Source: Laedolimicola sp934402125
GTDB taxonomy: Bacteria; Bacillota; Clostridia; Lachnospirales; Lachnospiraceae
NCBI RefSeq assembly: GCF_052065835.1
Contig: NZ_JBQHTG010000004.1
Coordinates: 186,001 to 250,000, forward strand
Direction: 5' to 3'
Length of the DNA stretch: 64,000 nucleotides
Shown: in pieces, positions 18,054 to 26,954 of the stretch
Position numbering within the stretch: position 1 is the first letter of the stretch
Layout: every line of letters begins with the position of its first letter
Made by a program: the position numbers and the translations under genes
The notes under the pieces: generated by a model
Seen by the model: the letters and a program-made list of their open reading frames with translations, nothing else
What the model was told of the DNA's origin: nothing
Databases searched by the model: none

Positions 18054-18374
18054 TTACTCGCACTTGCAGCGGAAGGTGGCGCATTCTGTATCTCCACAGT
18101 CACAGGCGGCTCCGCCCGCGATCCCGATATGCTTCGCGGTGCAGCGGCAGTCCTCATTGAAGGTACAGTCACAGGCGCCACAGGCCACCTCCGTATTCTT
18201 CGTTGGAATATCCACCACGCTCAGGGCCTGTCCCTCGTTCCGCTCCCGGAAGCTCCGGCAGCAGGTTTCCCGGGAATGCTTCGCAGCCTGCCCGGATACC
18301 TCGATATTGTCCTTGCAGCAGCACCGCTCCTTGTTATAGAGACAGCTGCTTACGGTACAATCCAGTTTTGTCAT
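18054..18374 (-). CDS. Cys-rich protein with two DUF1540 domains
   Basis: A 106-residue protein with two copies of the DUF1540 pattern: LDCTVSSCLYNKERCCCKDNIEV near the N terminus and VACGACDCTFNEDCRCTAKHIGI further on, each probably a small metal-binding knuckle. Such proteins are widespread in spore-forming Firmicutes and have no assigned function. The ATG at 18374 is preferred because AGGAGG lies about 10 bp upstream; the ATG at 18383 would be too close. It is convergent with the TIGR04086 gene. The second repeat region ends in a further Cys cluster (ACDCGDTECATFRCKCE). Confidence 0.85.
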   Translation of the reverse strand: MTKLDCTVSSCLYNKERCCCKDNIEVSGQAAKHSRETCCRSFRERNEGQALSVVDIPTKNTEVACGACDCTFNEDCRCTAKHIGIAGGAACDCGDTECATFRCKCE

Positions 18375-18472
18375 AACGCACATACCTCCTTCAAAATCCG
18401 CAAATGCGCAGACAGGCCATTCGCCGTCCGCGCATTTGTCTGTGGGGGTAGTATGTGTATACCGCCCTGTTT

Positions 18473-20764
18473 TTATACGGTTTTATCTTTCTTTTTCCTT
18501 TTTCCCATCATCAGGCAGACTCCGGAAAAAGCCAGCAGTGAAATCAGCTTTCCAAGCCTTACATAACCCGGTTCCCGGTAATACACCTTCACAGATCCGG
18601 CCGCGTTTTCCGGAAGCCAGATTCGAAGCACGCCTCCGTCGCCCACGTCGGTCAGCAGCGGTGTACCGTCGGAAAGCCTTGCGCGGTAATCCGGATACCA
18701 GGTCAGAGATACGTCTACGAAAGCAGACTCCATTCCTTCCGGCTTCTCATAGGTAAATTCTGCCGACGGCTTCTCTGTTCGTACACAATCCGAAAGCGTC
18801 ACACCCCCGGAGGGCGTAAAGGTATTTTCCCGGTTCCAGATCCGGAAGCTGTTGGAGTGGGGCACATTGGCAAAATACATTTCATCAACCTGTGACTTTT
18901 CTCTCTGGTACGCATTCTCACTGGTATAACGGGGGCCTGCCTCCTCGCAGTATCGGTTTACATAAATCGCGCTGCACAGGACAACCAGAACTCCGAACCC
19001 GATACACAGCCCTTTTCGCAATTCCCGGTTCTCTGACAGCCGCCAGACGCCCTCCGCGCACACCGGACAGAGCAGCGCTGTGGAAATCGCCAGACAGCGC
19101 CAGGAAAACTGTACCGTACTTACCAGACGGTTCAGTATGCCGATACTCTGGACTCTGTCCCAGGGGAAATAGCTGGTTGATACATAGAGCCCGATAACCG
19201 CCAGCACGAAGGCTGTCTTATAACGGCGGAAGCTTACGTCCTCTTTCTGTTTTTCCGGATTCATCACCCAGCTGTACCCAAAGGCAAGGATTCCCAGAAG
19301 CAGTACAAAACCAATGGTACAGGGCATTTCGCCGCTGTTTTCCAGTCCTGCGTACATTCGCTGCGTGGGATTGGACAACAGCAGATCAAAGAGCTTCGGC
19401 AGCGTCACCGTCCACCAGCTTAAGGTGCTTTCCACAGAAAATACCTTAAACGGATAAGCCGTATGCTGCAAAAGAGGCAGCACCAGCCCCACATTCATCA
19501 GGACTGTGCTTCCGCCTGCCAGCAGCAGCGCGGGTATCCGTCCTTTCTCCTTTAATTTTCGGATATACATCAGGCCAAAAGCAGCTCCGAACACTACGCT
19601 GAGCTCTGTGGTCAGAATATGGCACTGCATTACCCCGGTAAATCCGAGAGCCGCCAGATACCATTTTCCGGAATCTCCCAAGAACAACTCATACAATCCC
19701 CACATAACCAGGGGAAGAAAGATCATGGCCATGCCCTCTCCCAGGGCCGCCCGCGTATAGAGATCAATCAGACGGTATACGGATAAAGTGTACAGGCAGG
19801 CTGCCAGCAATCCTTTTTCCCTGGAATGCATCAGGCCAGAAAAGGAACGGTAGCTTACAAAAGCTGTCGCCATATGAACCAGCAGCAGAAGCAGCCTGTA
19901 ACAGCCAATCAGAGACATGCCCATACAGCCAAACACAGCCGGAATATAGAGAAACAGCTCCGGATAGAAAATCGGAGAACCGTAGCCATAGCCATGCAGG
20001 AAGGTACTGTGCAGCTTCACCGGAAACTGTCCCGCCTTCAAAGCCTCCTGAATTCCCAGAATCCGGTTAAACTGATAATACAGATCATTTCCGTCCAACA
20101 CATACTGAAAGCTTACCGGAACCGCCGCCAGAACGACCGCCGCCCCCAGTACCAGCAGGGCTCTTTTTCCCATTCTGTCCGGATCGCCTTTTTTTATCCG
20201 CAGCAGCAGAACCAGCAGGGACGCCAGTAAAACCAGCCCCATCAGAATCCAGGGATCCCGGTACATCCGTCCGGTGCTGGTCAGGTACAGGCTGCTGACA
20301 TTCAGGTTTCCTGTTCCGCCGTACAACACCCGGAAGCTTACGTCCTCCAGGGAATCCTCTACACGGAATATGGCTTCCTTCAGTCCCCCTTCGGAAGCCA
20401 GGCTCATTTCTCCCAGCAGCTTTCCTTCCGTATTGTCCCCGTTGAGATGACGGCTGCTCCAGATTTCCAACGTGTTCTGGCTGCTTTCTGAAAGAGTCAC
20501 CGCCTGGATTCGGTAGGTTCCCTTCTGAAGAGTGACGTTCTCCACCACTGCAACCACTCCGGACTCTGCGCCCTCTCTTATCTCCAGAACCGGATCCTCG
20601 TCCTCCGTCAGAGCCGCAAAACCTTCTGTCTCCGCCGGAATCTCCAGATCTGACGCCGTCCAGCTTCTCTGATAATAAGACTCGAAGGGGGCTGCAGCTA
20701 TAAGAATCATCAGGATCAGCGTAGCAAACAGCTGCCCTTTATATTTTTTCCAAAACTCCTTCAT
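18473..20764 (-). CDS. PTPS-related large membrane protein, copy 1
   Basis: A 763-residue polytopic membrane protein with GT-C-like architecture of the 6-pyruvoyl-tetrahydropterin-synthase-related group (PF10131-like). One N-terminal helix is followed by an outside beta-rich domain (about 40-170, with RHLNGDNTEGK), then about ten helices carrying HGYGYGSPIFYPELFLY and YRLIDLYTRAALGE, then a C-terminal outside domain (about 630-740) and a last helix. It resembles YfhO-type transferases. It starts 11 bp after the neighbouring GT-C gene and is paralogous to the plus-strand gene at 30946. A role in decorating a surface polymer is inferred; substrate and product are unknown. Confidence 0.75.
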   Translation of the reverse strand: MKEFWKKYKGQLFATLILMILIAAAPFESYYQRSWTASDLEIPAETEGFAALTEDEDPVLEIREGAESGVVAVVENVTLQKGTYRIQAVTLSESSQNTLEIWSSRHLNGDNTEGKLLGEMSLASEGGLKEAIFRVEDSLEDVSFRVLYGGTGNLNVSSLYLTSTGRMYRDPWILMGLVLLASLLVLLLRIKKGDPDRMGKRALLVLGAAVVLAAVPVSFQYVLDGNDLYYQFNRILGIQEALKAGQFPVKLHSTFLHGYGYGSPIFYPELFLYIPAVFGCMGMSLIGCYRLLLLLVHMATAFVSYRSFSGLMHSREKGLLAACLYTLSVYRLIDLYTRAALGEGMAMIFLPLVMWGLYELFLGDSGKWYLAALGFTGVMQCHILTTELSVVFGAAFGLMYIRKLKEKGRIPALLLAGGSTVLMNVGLVLPLLQHTAYPFKVFSVESTLSWWTVTLPKLFDLLLSNPTQRMYAGLENSGEMPCTIGFVLLLGILAFGYSWVMNPEKQKEDVSFRRYKTAFVLAVIGLYVSTSYFPWDRVQSIGILNRLVSTVQFSWRCLAISTALLCPVCAEGVWRLSENRELRKGLCIGFGVLVVLCSAIYVNRYCEEAGPRYTSENAYQREKSQVDEMYFANVPHSNSFRIWNRENTFTPSGGVTLSDCVRTEKPSAEFTYEKPEGMESAFVDVSLTWYPDYRARLSDGTPLLTDVGDGGVLRIWLPENAAGSVKVYYREPGYVRLGKLISLLAFSGVCLMMGKRKKKDKTV

Positions 20765-20775
20765 TCGCGACTCCT

Positions 20776-22341
20776 TTATACTCCCTTTGCCGGAAGTCTT
20801 CCTTTCTTTTCAAGCCAGCTTTTCAGCCGGACGGAACATTCCGCAAGTCCTGCGGCCGCCATCGGCAGCATGAGCATAAAATACGGCAGAATATAACGGC
20901 CCTTTGCTTCCCAGAGCATGTGGAACAGAAATCCTCCGATTACGCCGATAACCAGCACCAGCACGGAGAGATCCTTTTTTCTCCAGAACCCATACAGCAG
21001 CCACAGGAAGACGCCGCCGTAGACCAGAGTCTGATACTGGTTCATAAACCACTCAAACATGGTGTGCAGCCTTCCATGGAAGATACTGTCCGCCACCGGC
21101 CCTCTCGGTTCGTCCCCGCTGATATGGGTCATGGCATAACACTCATAGGTGGGATCGTTCCACTGGCTGGTAAATTTTTCCACATAGAAGCGCAGCGCGT
21201 ATTTAGGATGGTGCAGAAATTCAGATGCGGAATTACGGATATCCTGTTTCGCCATAGCCTCCGATACTTCATTGTCAAAATCCGATACGCCCCAGTAATT
21301 GTGCAAAATGTAGCCGTTGGACCAGCCGGGCGCCCCCTCGCCCTTCTGCATTCCCATTGCCACATAGAGAAGCATGGGCGCTCCCTGGTTCAATTCCACG
21401 CCGGAACGAAGCTCATAGGATTTGCGCAGGGCAGCCCTTCCTCCCATAAAAACTGCTGCTATCAGAACTGCCGCCAGCAGAGACTTAAGCTTTCTTTCAC
21501 CGACCGCGCAGACCAGCAGAATCAATACAAAGGCAATCAGCAGTATGACACAGTTATTGCGAATCAGGCAGGCCAGGGCAGTTCCCACGCAGCACAGGGC
21601 CAGCCAGCCCAGGCGCTTTTTCTCCGTCCGCCGTTTCCGGTATTCCAGAAAGCCCCAGACAGCCACCATCGAACAGGTGATGGAGGGAATCTCCCCATAT
21701 ACGAACACCACATAGAATAAAAACGGGAAGCAGGCTGCCGCCAGAAACAGATAATAGATCCACGCCCGCTTTTCCCCGGTCAGAACACGGGTAATCCGAT
21801 ATCCCATATACAGGGTAAGAGCCGCGCCCAGACAGCTCAGATATTCAAACGCCTCATAATTTCCATTTCCGAACAGCACAAAGATCAGTTCCGTCAGCGC
21901 CGTCAACCCCAGCTGATGGGGATGGATAAACAGATATTTTTCATAGGAATCAATGGTCAGCATTTCATAGTTGCCGTTCCGGAACTGTTCTGCCGCTGTG
22001 CAGACGGAAGCCTGATCCCCCAGCGGAATACATTTGGCCGCGCCGACCCACCAGATTCCGAAAATAAGCGTATACAGGAATACCAGACCGGCCAGTATCC
22101 GGATCCGCCGTTCCTGCCTCTGTGCATCCCGCAGCATCCACTCCGACGCCTGGTACATCAGCCAGGTAAGCAATCCACAGATCAGGAGTACCAGTGGAAA
22201 AATATCTACCCTCTGATAGGGGATTTCATCGTAATTTGCCCCAAAATACGAGGTCAGGAACAGACTGAAGCCAGTCAGTGTTCCAAACAGGATCAGTCCC
22301 AGAACAGAAACCGTCCTATCTGCCGCTTTTTTCAGTTTCAT
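20776..22341 (-). CDS. GT-C-fold membrane glycosyltransferase-like protein A
   Basis: A 521-residue polytopic protein that looks like a GT-C glycosyltransferase using lipid-linked sugars. The first outside loop has NYDEIPYQRV with candidate acidic residues, then DQ at about 109 and HPHQ near 140-143. Later conserved segments are VAMGMQKGEGAPGWSNGY and SQWNDPTYECY, shared with the next two genes. I chose ATG at 22341 (MKLKKAADRT), which has GGAGG at good spacing; it overlaps the end of the upstream paralog by 26 bp. The ends are basic. The acceptor and sugar are unknown. Confidence 0.75.
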   Translation of the reverse strand: MKLKKAADRTVSVLGLILFGTLTGFSLFLTSYFGANYDEIPYQRVDIFPLVLLICGLLTWLMYQASEWMLRDAQRQERRIRILAGLVFLYTLIFGIWWVGAAKCIPLGDQASVCTAAEQFRNGNYEMLTIDSYEKYLFIHPHQLGLTALTELIFVLFGNGNYEAFEYLSCLGAALTLYMGYRITRVLTGEKRAWIYYLFLAAACFPFLFYVVFVYGEIPSITCSMVAVWGFLEYRKRRTEKKRLGWLALCCVGTALACLIRNNCVILLIAFVLILLVCAVGERKLKSLLAAVLIAAVFMGGRAALRKSYELRSGVELNQGAPMLLYVAMGMQKGEGAPGWSNGYILHNYWGVSDFDNEVSEAMAKQDIRNSASEFLHHPKYALRFYVEKFTSQWNDPTYECYAMTHISGDEPRGPVADSIFHGRLHTMFEWFMNQYQTLVYGGVFLWLLYGFWRKKDLSVLVLVIGVIGGFLFHMLWEAKGRYILPYFMLMLPMAAAGLAECSVRLKSWLEKKGRLPAKGV

Positions 22342-23872
22342 CTTTCGTCCTCCATTTTCCGATTGCCCCGCCAAGTTCCGCAAGGCCTGCAGCTGCCATA
22401 GGTATCATCATGACGAAATACGGAAGCACATAGCGGGATTTCGCTTCCCAGAGTTCATGGAACAGCACGCCGCCAATCACAGCAATCAGAAGCGCATACC
22501 ACTCCAGCCCTCTTTTTTCTTTTCTCCGGTAAATCAGCAGAAACAGAATGCTTCCGTAAATCAGGAACTGATAGCAGTCCATGAAGCTTTCCAGAGCCTG
22601 TTTGAGACGTCCGGTATAAAGGCTCTTCCCCAGCTCGCTCCGCTCCCGCTCTGTAGCATAAGTCATAATAAAACAACCGTAAGTGGGGTCATTCCACTGA
22701 CTGGTAAATTTCCGGAAATAAAAATTCACAGCGTAAGCCGGATTTCCCAGAAATTCCCTGGCACGGGCTTTGATCTCCGCAATTCCCAGAGTCTGGGCGG
22801 TAGGCCCATGATACTGGCATACGTCCTGATAGGTATACATGGAATAGCCATTGTACCAGCCGGCCTCCTTATCGCCCTCCTGCATCCCCATGGCAATCCA
22901 GAGCACAGATGGCATGCCATCGTTGAGCGCCGTACCTGAGACGGTCTCATAATGATGGTTCACCGCCTGACGTCCTGCGGTCACGCCTGCGCCCAAAAGT
23001 AATATGCATAAAAGATACAGCCATTTTTTCTCCGAAACGGCTTTTACCGCCAATACACAGCACACCGCAATCAGTACAATCAGACTGTTGCTCCGAAGCA
23101 GCACCGCCGCAGTCCCCGCCAGTACCATCCACAGAAGGGCTGCTTTTTTTTCTCCCTTCAGCAGCTCCAGAAGCTGCCAGACCACAAGCACCGAAAGGAA
23201 AATAGAGAGCACGTCACTGTACAGATAGGCGCTGAAGATCAGGAACGGAAAGCACAGGGCTGCCAGCAGAAGATAACAGGCCTCCACCCTTCTTCTGTCT
23301 GTCAGAAGTCTCACAATCCGGTAGCCCCCATACACGCTTCCTGCAATTCCCAGTACATTGATAAGCTGAAGCGCTGTATAATTGTTAGTGCCAAACAGTT
23401 TAAATACCAGCTCCATATAGGCCACCAGTCCCAGCTGGAACGGATAATAATACAGGTATTTTCCGTAATCCAGGCGCCCGTAATTTCCTTCCGCGAACCG
23501 CTCCGCACTGGAGGTAATCATCATCTGATCTGCCACCGGCGTACTGATCGCCAGAAGTACCCAGCCGGTTCCCAGAACCAGGCACCACAGCAGTACGCCA
23601 ATCAGGAGCCTGCGCACCTGTTTTTTCCCTTTTTCTTCCTCCTCGGAAATCCGTCCGCTGATCCACCAGATCGCGCTCCCCAGGGCCACGGCTCCCAGAA
23701 GCGTCAGCGGAAAGCACGCAATCCGCTCATACGGGATTTCCGCGCTGTAATCCGCGGCAAAATACCGGGTAAATATCAGGCTGGTTCCTGTCAGCGCAAG
23801 AAAAATCAGGGTGCTTAACAGCCAGACCACCTTACAGGACAGCGTTTCCAGCGTCCAATGTTTTTTGTTCAT
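22316..23872 (-). CDS. GT-C-fold membrane glycosyltransferase-like protein B
   Basis: A 518-residue paralog of the flanking genes, with the same order: first-loop DYSAEIPYER, DQ at 115-116, YYPFQ around 142-146, WIAMGMQEGDKEAGWYNGY and SQWNDPTYGCF. The His of the HQ motif in the other copies is Phe here. About ten membrane helices are expected. The ATG lies 1 bp after the stop of the upstream fusion gene, with GGGAG inside it, so translation is probably coupled. The shared motifs suggest copies that arose by local duplication. Confidence 0.75.
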   Translation of the reverse strand: MNKKHWTLETLSCKVVWLLSTLIFLALTGTSLIFTRYFAADYSAEIPYERIACFPLTLLGAVALGSAIWWISGRISEEEEKGKKQVRRLLIGVLLWCLVLGTGWVLLAISTPVADQMMITSSAERFAEGNYGRLDYGKYLYYYPFQLGLVAYMELVFKLFGTNNYTALQLINVLGIAGSVYGGYRIVRLLTDRRRVEACYLLLAALCFPFLIFSAYLYSDVLSIFLSVLVVWQLLELLKGEKKAALLWMVLAGTAAVLLRSNSLIVLIAVCCVLAVKAVSEKKWLYLLCILLLGAGVTAGRQAVNHHYETVSGTALNDGMPSVLWIAMGMQEGDKEAGWYNGYSMYTYQDVCQYHGPTAQTLGIAEIKARAREFLGNPAYAVNFYFRKFTSQWNDPTYGCFIMTYATERERSELGKSLYTGRLKQALESFMDCYQFLIYGSILFLLIYRRKEKRGLEWYALLIAVIGGVLFHELWEAKSRYVLPYFVMMIPMAAAGLAELGGAIGKWRTKDETEKSGR

Positions 23873-23873
23873 T

Positions 23874-26800
23874 CTATTTTTTCTCCCTGTGTTTCATGTA
23901 TTCCGTCAGTCTGCTGCCAAGAACGGAAAGCCCTTCTGCCGCTGCCGGAAGCAGCAGCACGAAATAAAACAGTCCGTACCGGCCCTTTACTTCCCAGACC
24001 AGATGGAACAGATAGCCGCCCAGCAGAATCAGTACCGGCAGACACTGCTCCATGCGGTACCGCCGCTTCCAGCCATATATTACAAAGCTGCAGACGCCCA
24101 GCAGGATCAGGGACTGATACCCGTTCATCCAGAATTCCAGCTTCGGCGTATCCTGGCTTCCTGCGCTCACTTCACAGCCATAGCTGGCGTCATTCCACTG
24201 GCTGACAAATTTATGGCCAAAGAAGGATACCGCGGCCTTCGGGTGCTGCGCAAAGCCTTTTACGGAATACGCGATTGCTTCTCTGGCAATGGCGTCCGCT
24301 TCTTCCGGATTGTAACCGGCCTGTTCCTTGTAGACCTCATCCGGATACTCATTCCACCAGCCGGCCCTTATCCCTTCTCCCTGAAGTCCCATGGCCACCC
24401 ACAGAGTTTTCGGCATAGCCTGATCAAGCGGCCAGCCGCTCCGCTGCTCGTACAGCTTCGTCATGGCCGGTTGGGCCAGCAGAAGGACAGCCAGAAACGG
24501 CAGCATCCACGCCGCCAGCTTCTTTCTGTGCCCTGCCAGAGCCTTTACCGCCGCCGTGATGACAATCGCCACGGCCGCAATCAACGCATTATTTTTCATG
24601 TACACCGCAAAAACCAGAGCCAGAGTCATCAGAAGTAATTCCCAGCCCTTTTCTTCCCGCAGCCAGCGCAGGAACATCCAGAGGCCGAAGGAAACTGCCG
24701 CAATTGCCAGAACTTCTCCGTAAATTACATTTGTATACACAAAAAGCGGAATACAGCCTGCTGCCAGCAACAAAAAATTCACCTTTGCCCGGTCGTTGCG
24801 GAACAGTTCTTCCGTGATCTCAAACCCGCTGAGTACGAAAACCAGAACTCCCAGAGTATTCACCAGACGGACAGCCAGAAAATTCTCATACCCGAAAAGC
24901 CGGTACACCAGTTCCACCAGAAGGGCCTGCCCCGCCTGATGGGGATAGGTATACAGATAATCCATGGCGCTCTCATTGAGGTCGCTTAAGGCAAAGCCTC
25001 CTCCGATAGCGTGGATATACAGAGGATCTGCCCGCAATGCGCTCTGAGCCAGGAGATTCCAGGCTGTACAGAACGTCATGCAGTGAACCAGTATAACGCC
25101 AAGCAGAATCCACAGGTTTCGCTTCCGGTTGGCCTCCTGCTTCAAAATCCACTGTCCGGCCAGCCAAAGCCCCGCCAGAGATAACAGTACAAAAAGGATC
25201 ACAAGCAGCGTCGGATCCGTCACCTGGGAGGGCACCTCCAGATTGTTGCTCTCGTAAACGGTGGTAAAAACCAGACTGTACAGAAACAGAAATACGCTCG
25301 GCAGCCCAGCCAGAAGAAGAACGACGCGGCTGCAGATGGTTTCTGTCTTTTCGGTCTGAAGTTTCACTGTCAAGGCCCGTACCCGGCTGCCCGCTTCGCA
25401 TTTTTCCCATAGATTTCCTAATTTCTGCAGGAACAGATCCCAACCGCAGGCGGCGGAGGGGATTAGCATAATAAAATAAGGCAACACATACCTGGATTTT
25501 GCCTCCCAGACAACGTAAAAGAGAAAACCGCCGATAACTACAATCAGCAGAGACAGCTGCTCCACCGGAATCTTTTTTCGAATTATCAGAAGCAGGAACA
25601 GAAAGGCTCCGAAATAAATCACGGACTGATATACGTCCATAAAGCGCACAAAGCCCGGCCAGAGATCGCCCTTGTAAAGCCGATCCATAAAGGTGCTCCG
25701 CTCCTCGATTCTACGGTTGGTCTCCTGCAGACAAGAATAGGTGGGCTCTACCCACTGACTTCCGATCTTGCGCCAGAAGAAGTCCGCGGCATAGGCCGGA
25801 TGCTCTTTAAAATTCGTCAGAGATTCCATCACAGCTTCCATACCAATCTGCTTCGACTGCTCCTGATCTCTTCCGCACTCGTCCACAAAGACGTCGTAGG
25901 CAAAGCCATTGTACCAGCCGGCCTCCCGCTCAATGCCGTCGCTTCCGCCCTCCTGCAGGCCCATGGCCACCCAGAGCACCGTCGGCATACCATTTTCCAA
26001 TGAAAAGCCCAGCCGTTGCTCATAGAACTTATCAAGAGCCGTATGGCTCACGAAAAACATGGCAAGGCACAGAAGCAGCACCAGACCGTGACGCAGCTTT
26101 TTGTCGGAAATCATTTTTACCAGAAGGACGCAGGCGATGGCCGCAATGACGATATAGCAGTTGCTCCGTACCAGGCAGGCCAGGGTCAGCGCCGCGCCCA
26201 ACAGCACGCCGTAGCGGATCTGCCGACGCTCCAGATATAATAAAAGCGCGTAAACAGCAAGAAAAGAAAGGCACACAGACAGCACCTCTCCGTAGACAAA
26301 ACACACATAAATATATAAAGGATGACAGCACAACATCAGGAGCAGAAAATAGACTGCCGGCTCCTGACGCTTCGTGGTCATTCTTATGATTTTGCAGCCC
26401 AGATATACGATGGCTCCGGCGCCCAGCCCGTTCAGCACCTGAAAGGCGTGATAGTTCTCGGGACCGCAGATCCGGTAGACCAGCTCCAGCAGCGCAATCA
26501 GTCCCATCTGGTGGGGATAGGAGCTCAGATAATCAATATCGCTGGCGCTGACGTCATTCATGCCGTGTGCCAGCTGATCGCCCCAGAAGGATACCAGCTG
26601 CGGATCCCACATCATGTGGTATTTGCAGGCAAAGGCCCAGACGATTCCGTAGACTGCCGCATAGATACAGGTAAAGGCAAGCAACAGGCGGATGTTCCGT
26701 TCCCGGTGCTTCTCATTTTTTAAAATCCAGTGTCCGAGATACCCTACAGCTGCGATCAGTAATACCACCAGAATCACCAGACTTACCGGCGAGCCCCAGG

Positions 26801-26939
26801 TCTGCACCGGCATCTCGTCATGATTGGTTGGAAATTTTCTTGTGTAAAAAATACTATACAGGGACAGGAATCCCAAGATTAGGATTCCTACCCCTGCTGC
26901 TACACGACTGCAAAAAAATTCAAACTTTTTTGTGTCCAT
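23874..26939 (-). CDS. Tandem fusion of two GT-C-like modules
   Basis: A 1021-residue membrane protein in which the GT-C-like module found alone in the two following genes occurs twice, at about residues 1-515 and 530-1021. Module 1 has NHDEMP, DQ (121-122), YPHQ (141-144), VAMGLQ and SQWVEPTY; module 2 has NNLEVP, YPHQ (665-668), VAMGLQ and SQWNDASY but ADPL in place of the DQ segment. The ATG at 26939 (MDTKKF) has AAGGA six bases upstream and is preferred over 26945. It starts 15 bp after the purL stop. A heteromer-like pair within one chain, one half perhaps non-catalytic, is an inference. Confidence 0.8.
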   Translation of the reverse strand: MDTKKFEFFCSRVAAGVGILILGFLSLYSIFYTRKFPTNHDEMPVQTWGSPVSLVILVVLLIAAVGYLGHWILKNEKHRERNIRLLLAFTCIYAAVYGIVWAFACKYHMMWDPQLVSFWGDQLAHGMNDVSASDIDYLSSYPHQMGLIALLELVYRICGPENYHAFQVLNGLGAGAIVYLGCKIIRMTTKRQEPAVYFLLLMLCCHPLYIYVCFVYGEVLSVCLSFLAVYALLLYLERRQIRYGVLLGAALTLACLVRSNCYIVIAAIACVLLVKMISDKKLRHGLVLLLCLAMFFVSHTALDKFYEQRLGFSLENGMPTVLWVAMGLQEGGSDGIEREAGWYNGFAYDVFVDECGRDQEQSKQIGMEAVMESLTNFKEHPAYAADFFWRKIGSQWVEPTYSCLQETNRRIEERSTFMDRLYKGDLWPGFVRFMDVYQSVIYFGAFLFLLLIIRKKIPVEQLSLLIVVIGGFLFYVVWEAKSRYVLPYFIMLIPSAACGWDLFLQKLGNLWEKCEAGSRVRALTVKLQTEKTETICSRVVLLLAGLPSVFLFLYSLVFTTVYESNNLEVPSQVTDPTLLVILFVLLSLAGLWLAGQWILKQEANRKRNLWILLGVILVHCMTFCTAWNLLAQSALRADPLYIHAIGGGFALSDLNESAMDYLYTYPHQAGQALLVELVYRLFGYENFLAVRLVNTLGVLVFVLSGFEITEELFRNDRAKVNFLLLAAGCIPLFVYTNVIYGEVLAIAAVSFGLWMFLRWLREEKGWELLLMTLALVFAVYMKNNALIAAVAIVITAAVKALAGHRKKLAAWMLPFLAVLLLAQPAMTKLYEQRSGWPLDQAMPKTLWVAMGLQGEGIRAGWWNEYPDEVYKEQAGYNPEEADAIAREAIAYSVKGFAQHPKAAVSFFGHKFVSQWNDASYGCEVSAGSQDTPKLEFWMNGYQSLILLGVCSFVIYGWKRRYRMEQCLPVLILLGGYLFHLVWEVKGRYGLFYFVLLLPAAAEGLSVLGSRLTEYMKHREKK

Positions 26940-26954
26940 AAACATTCCTTTGTC

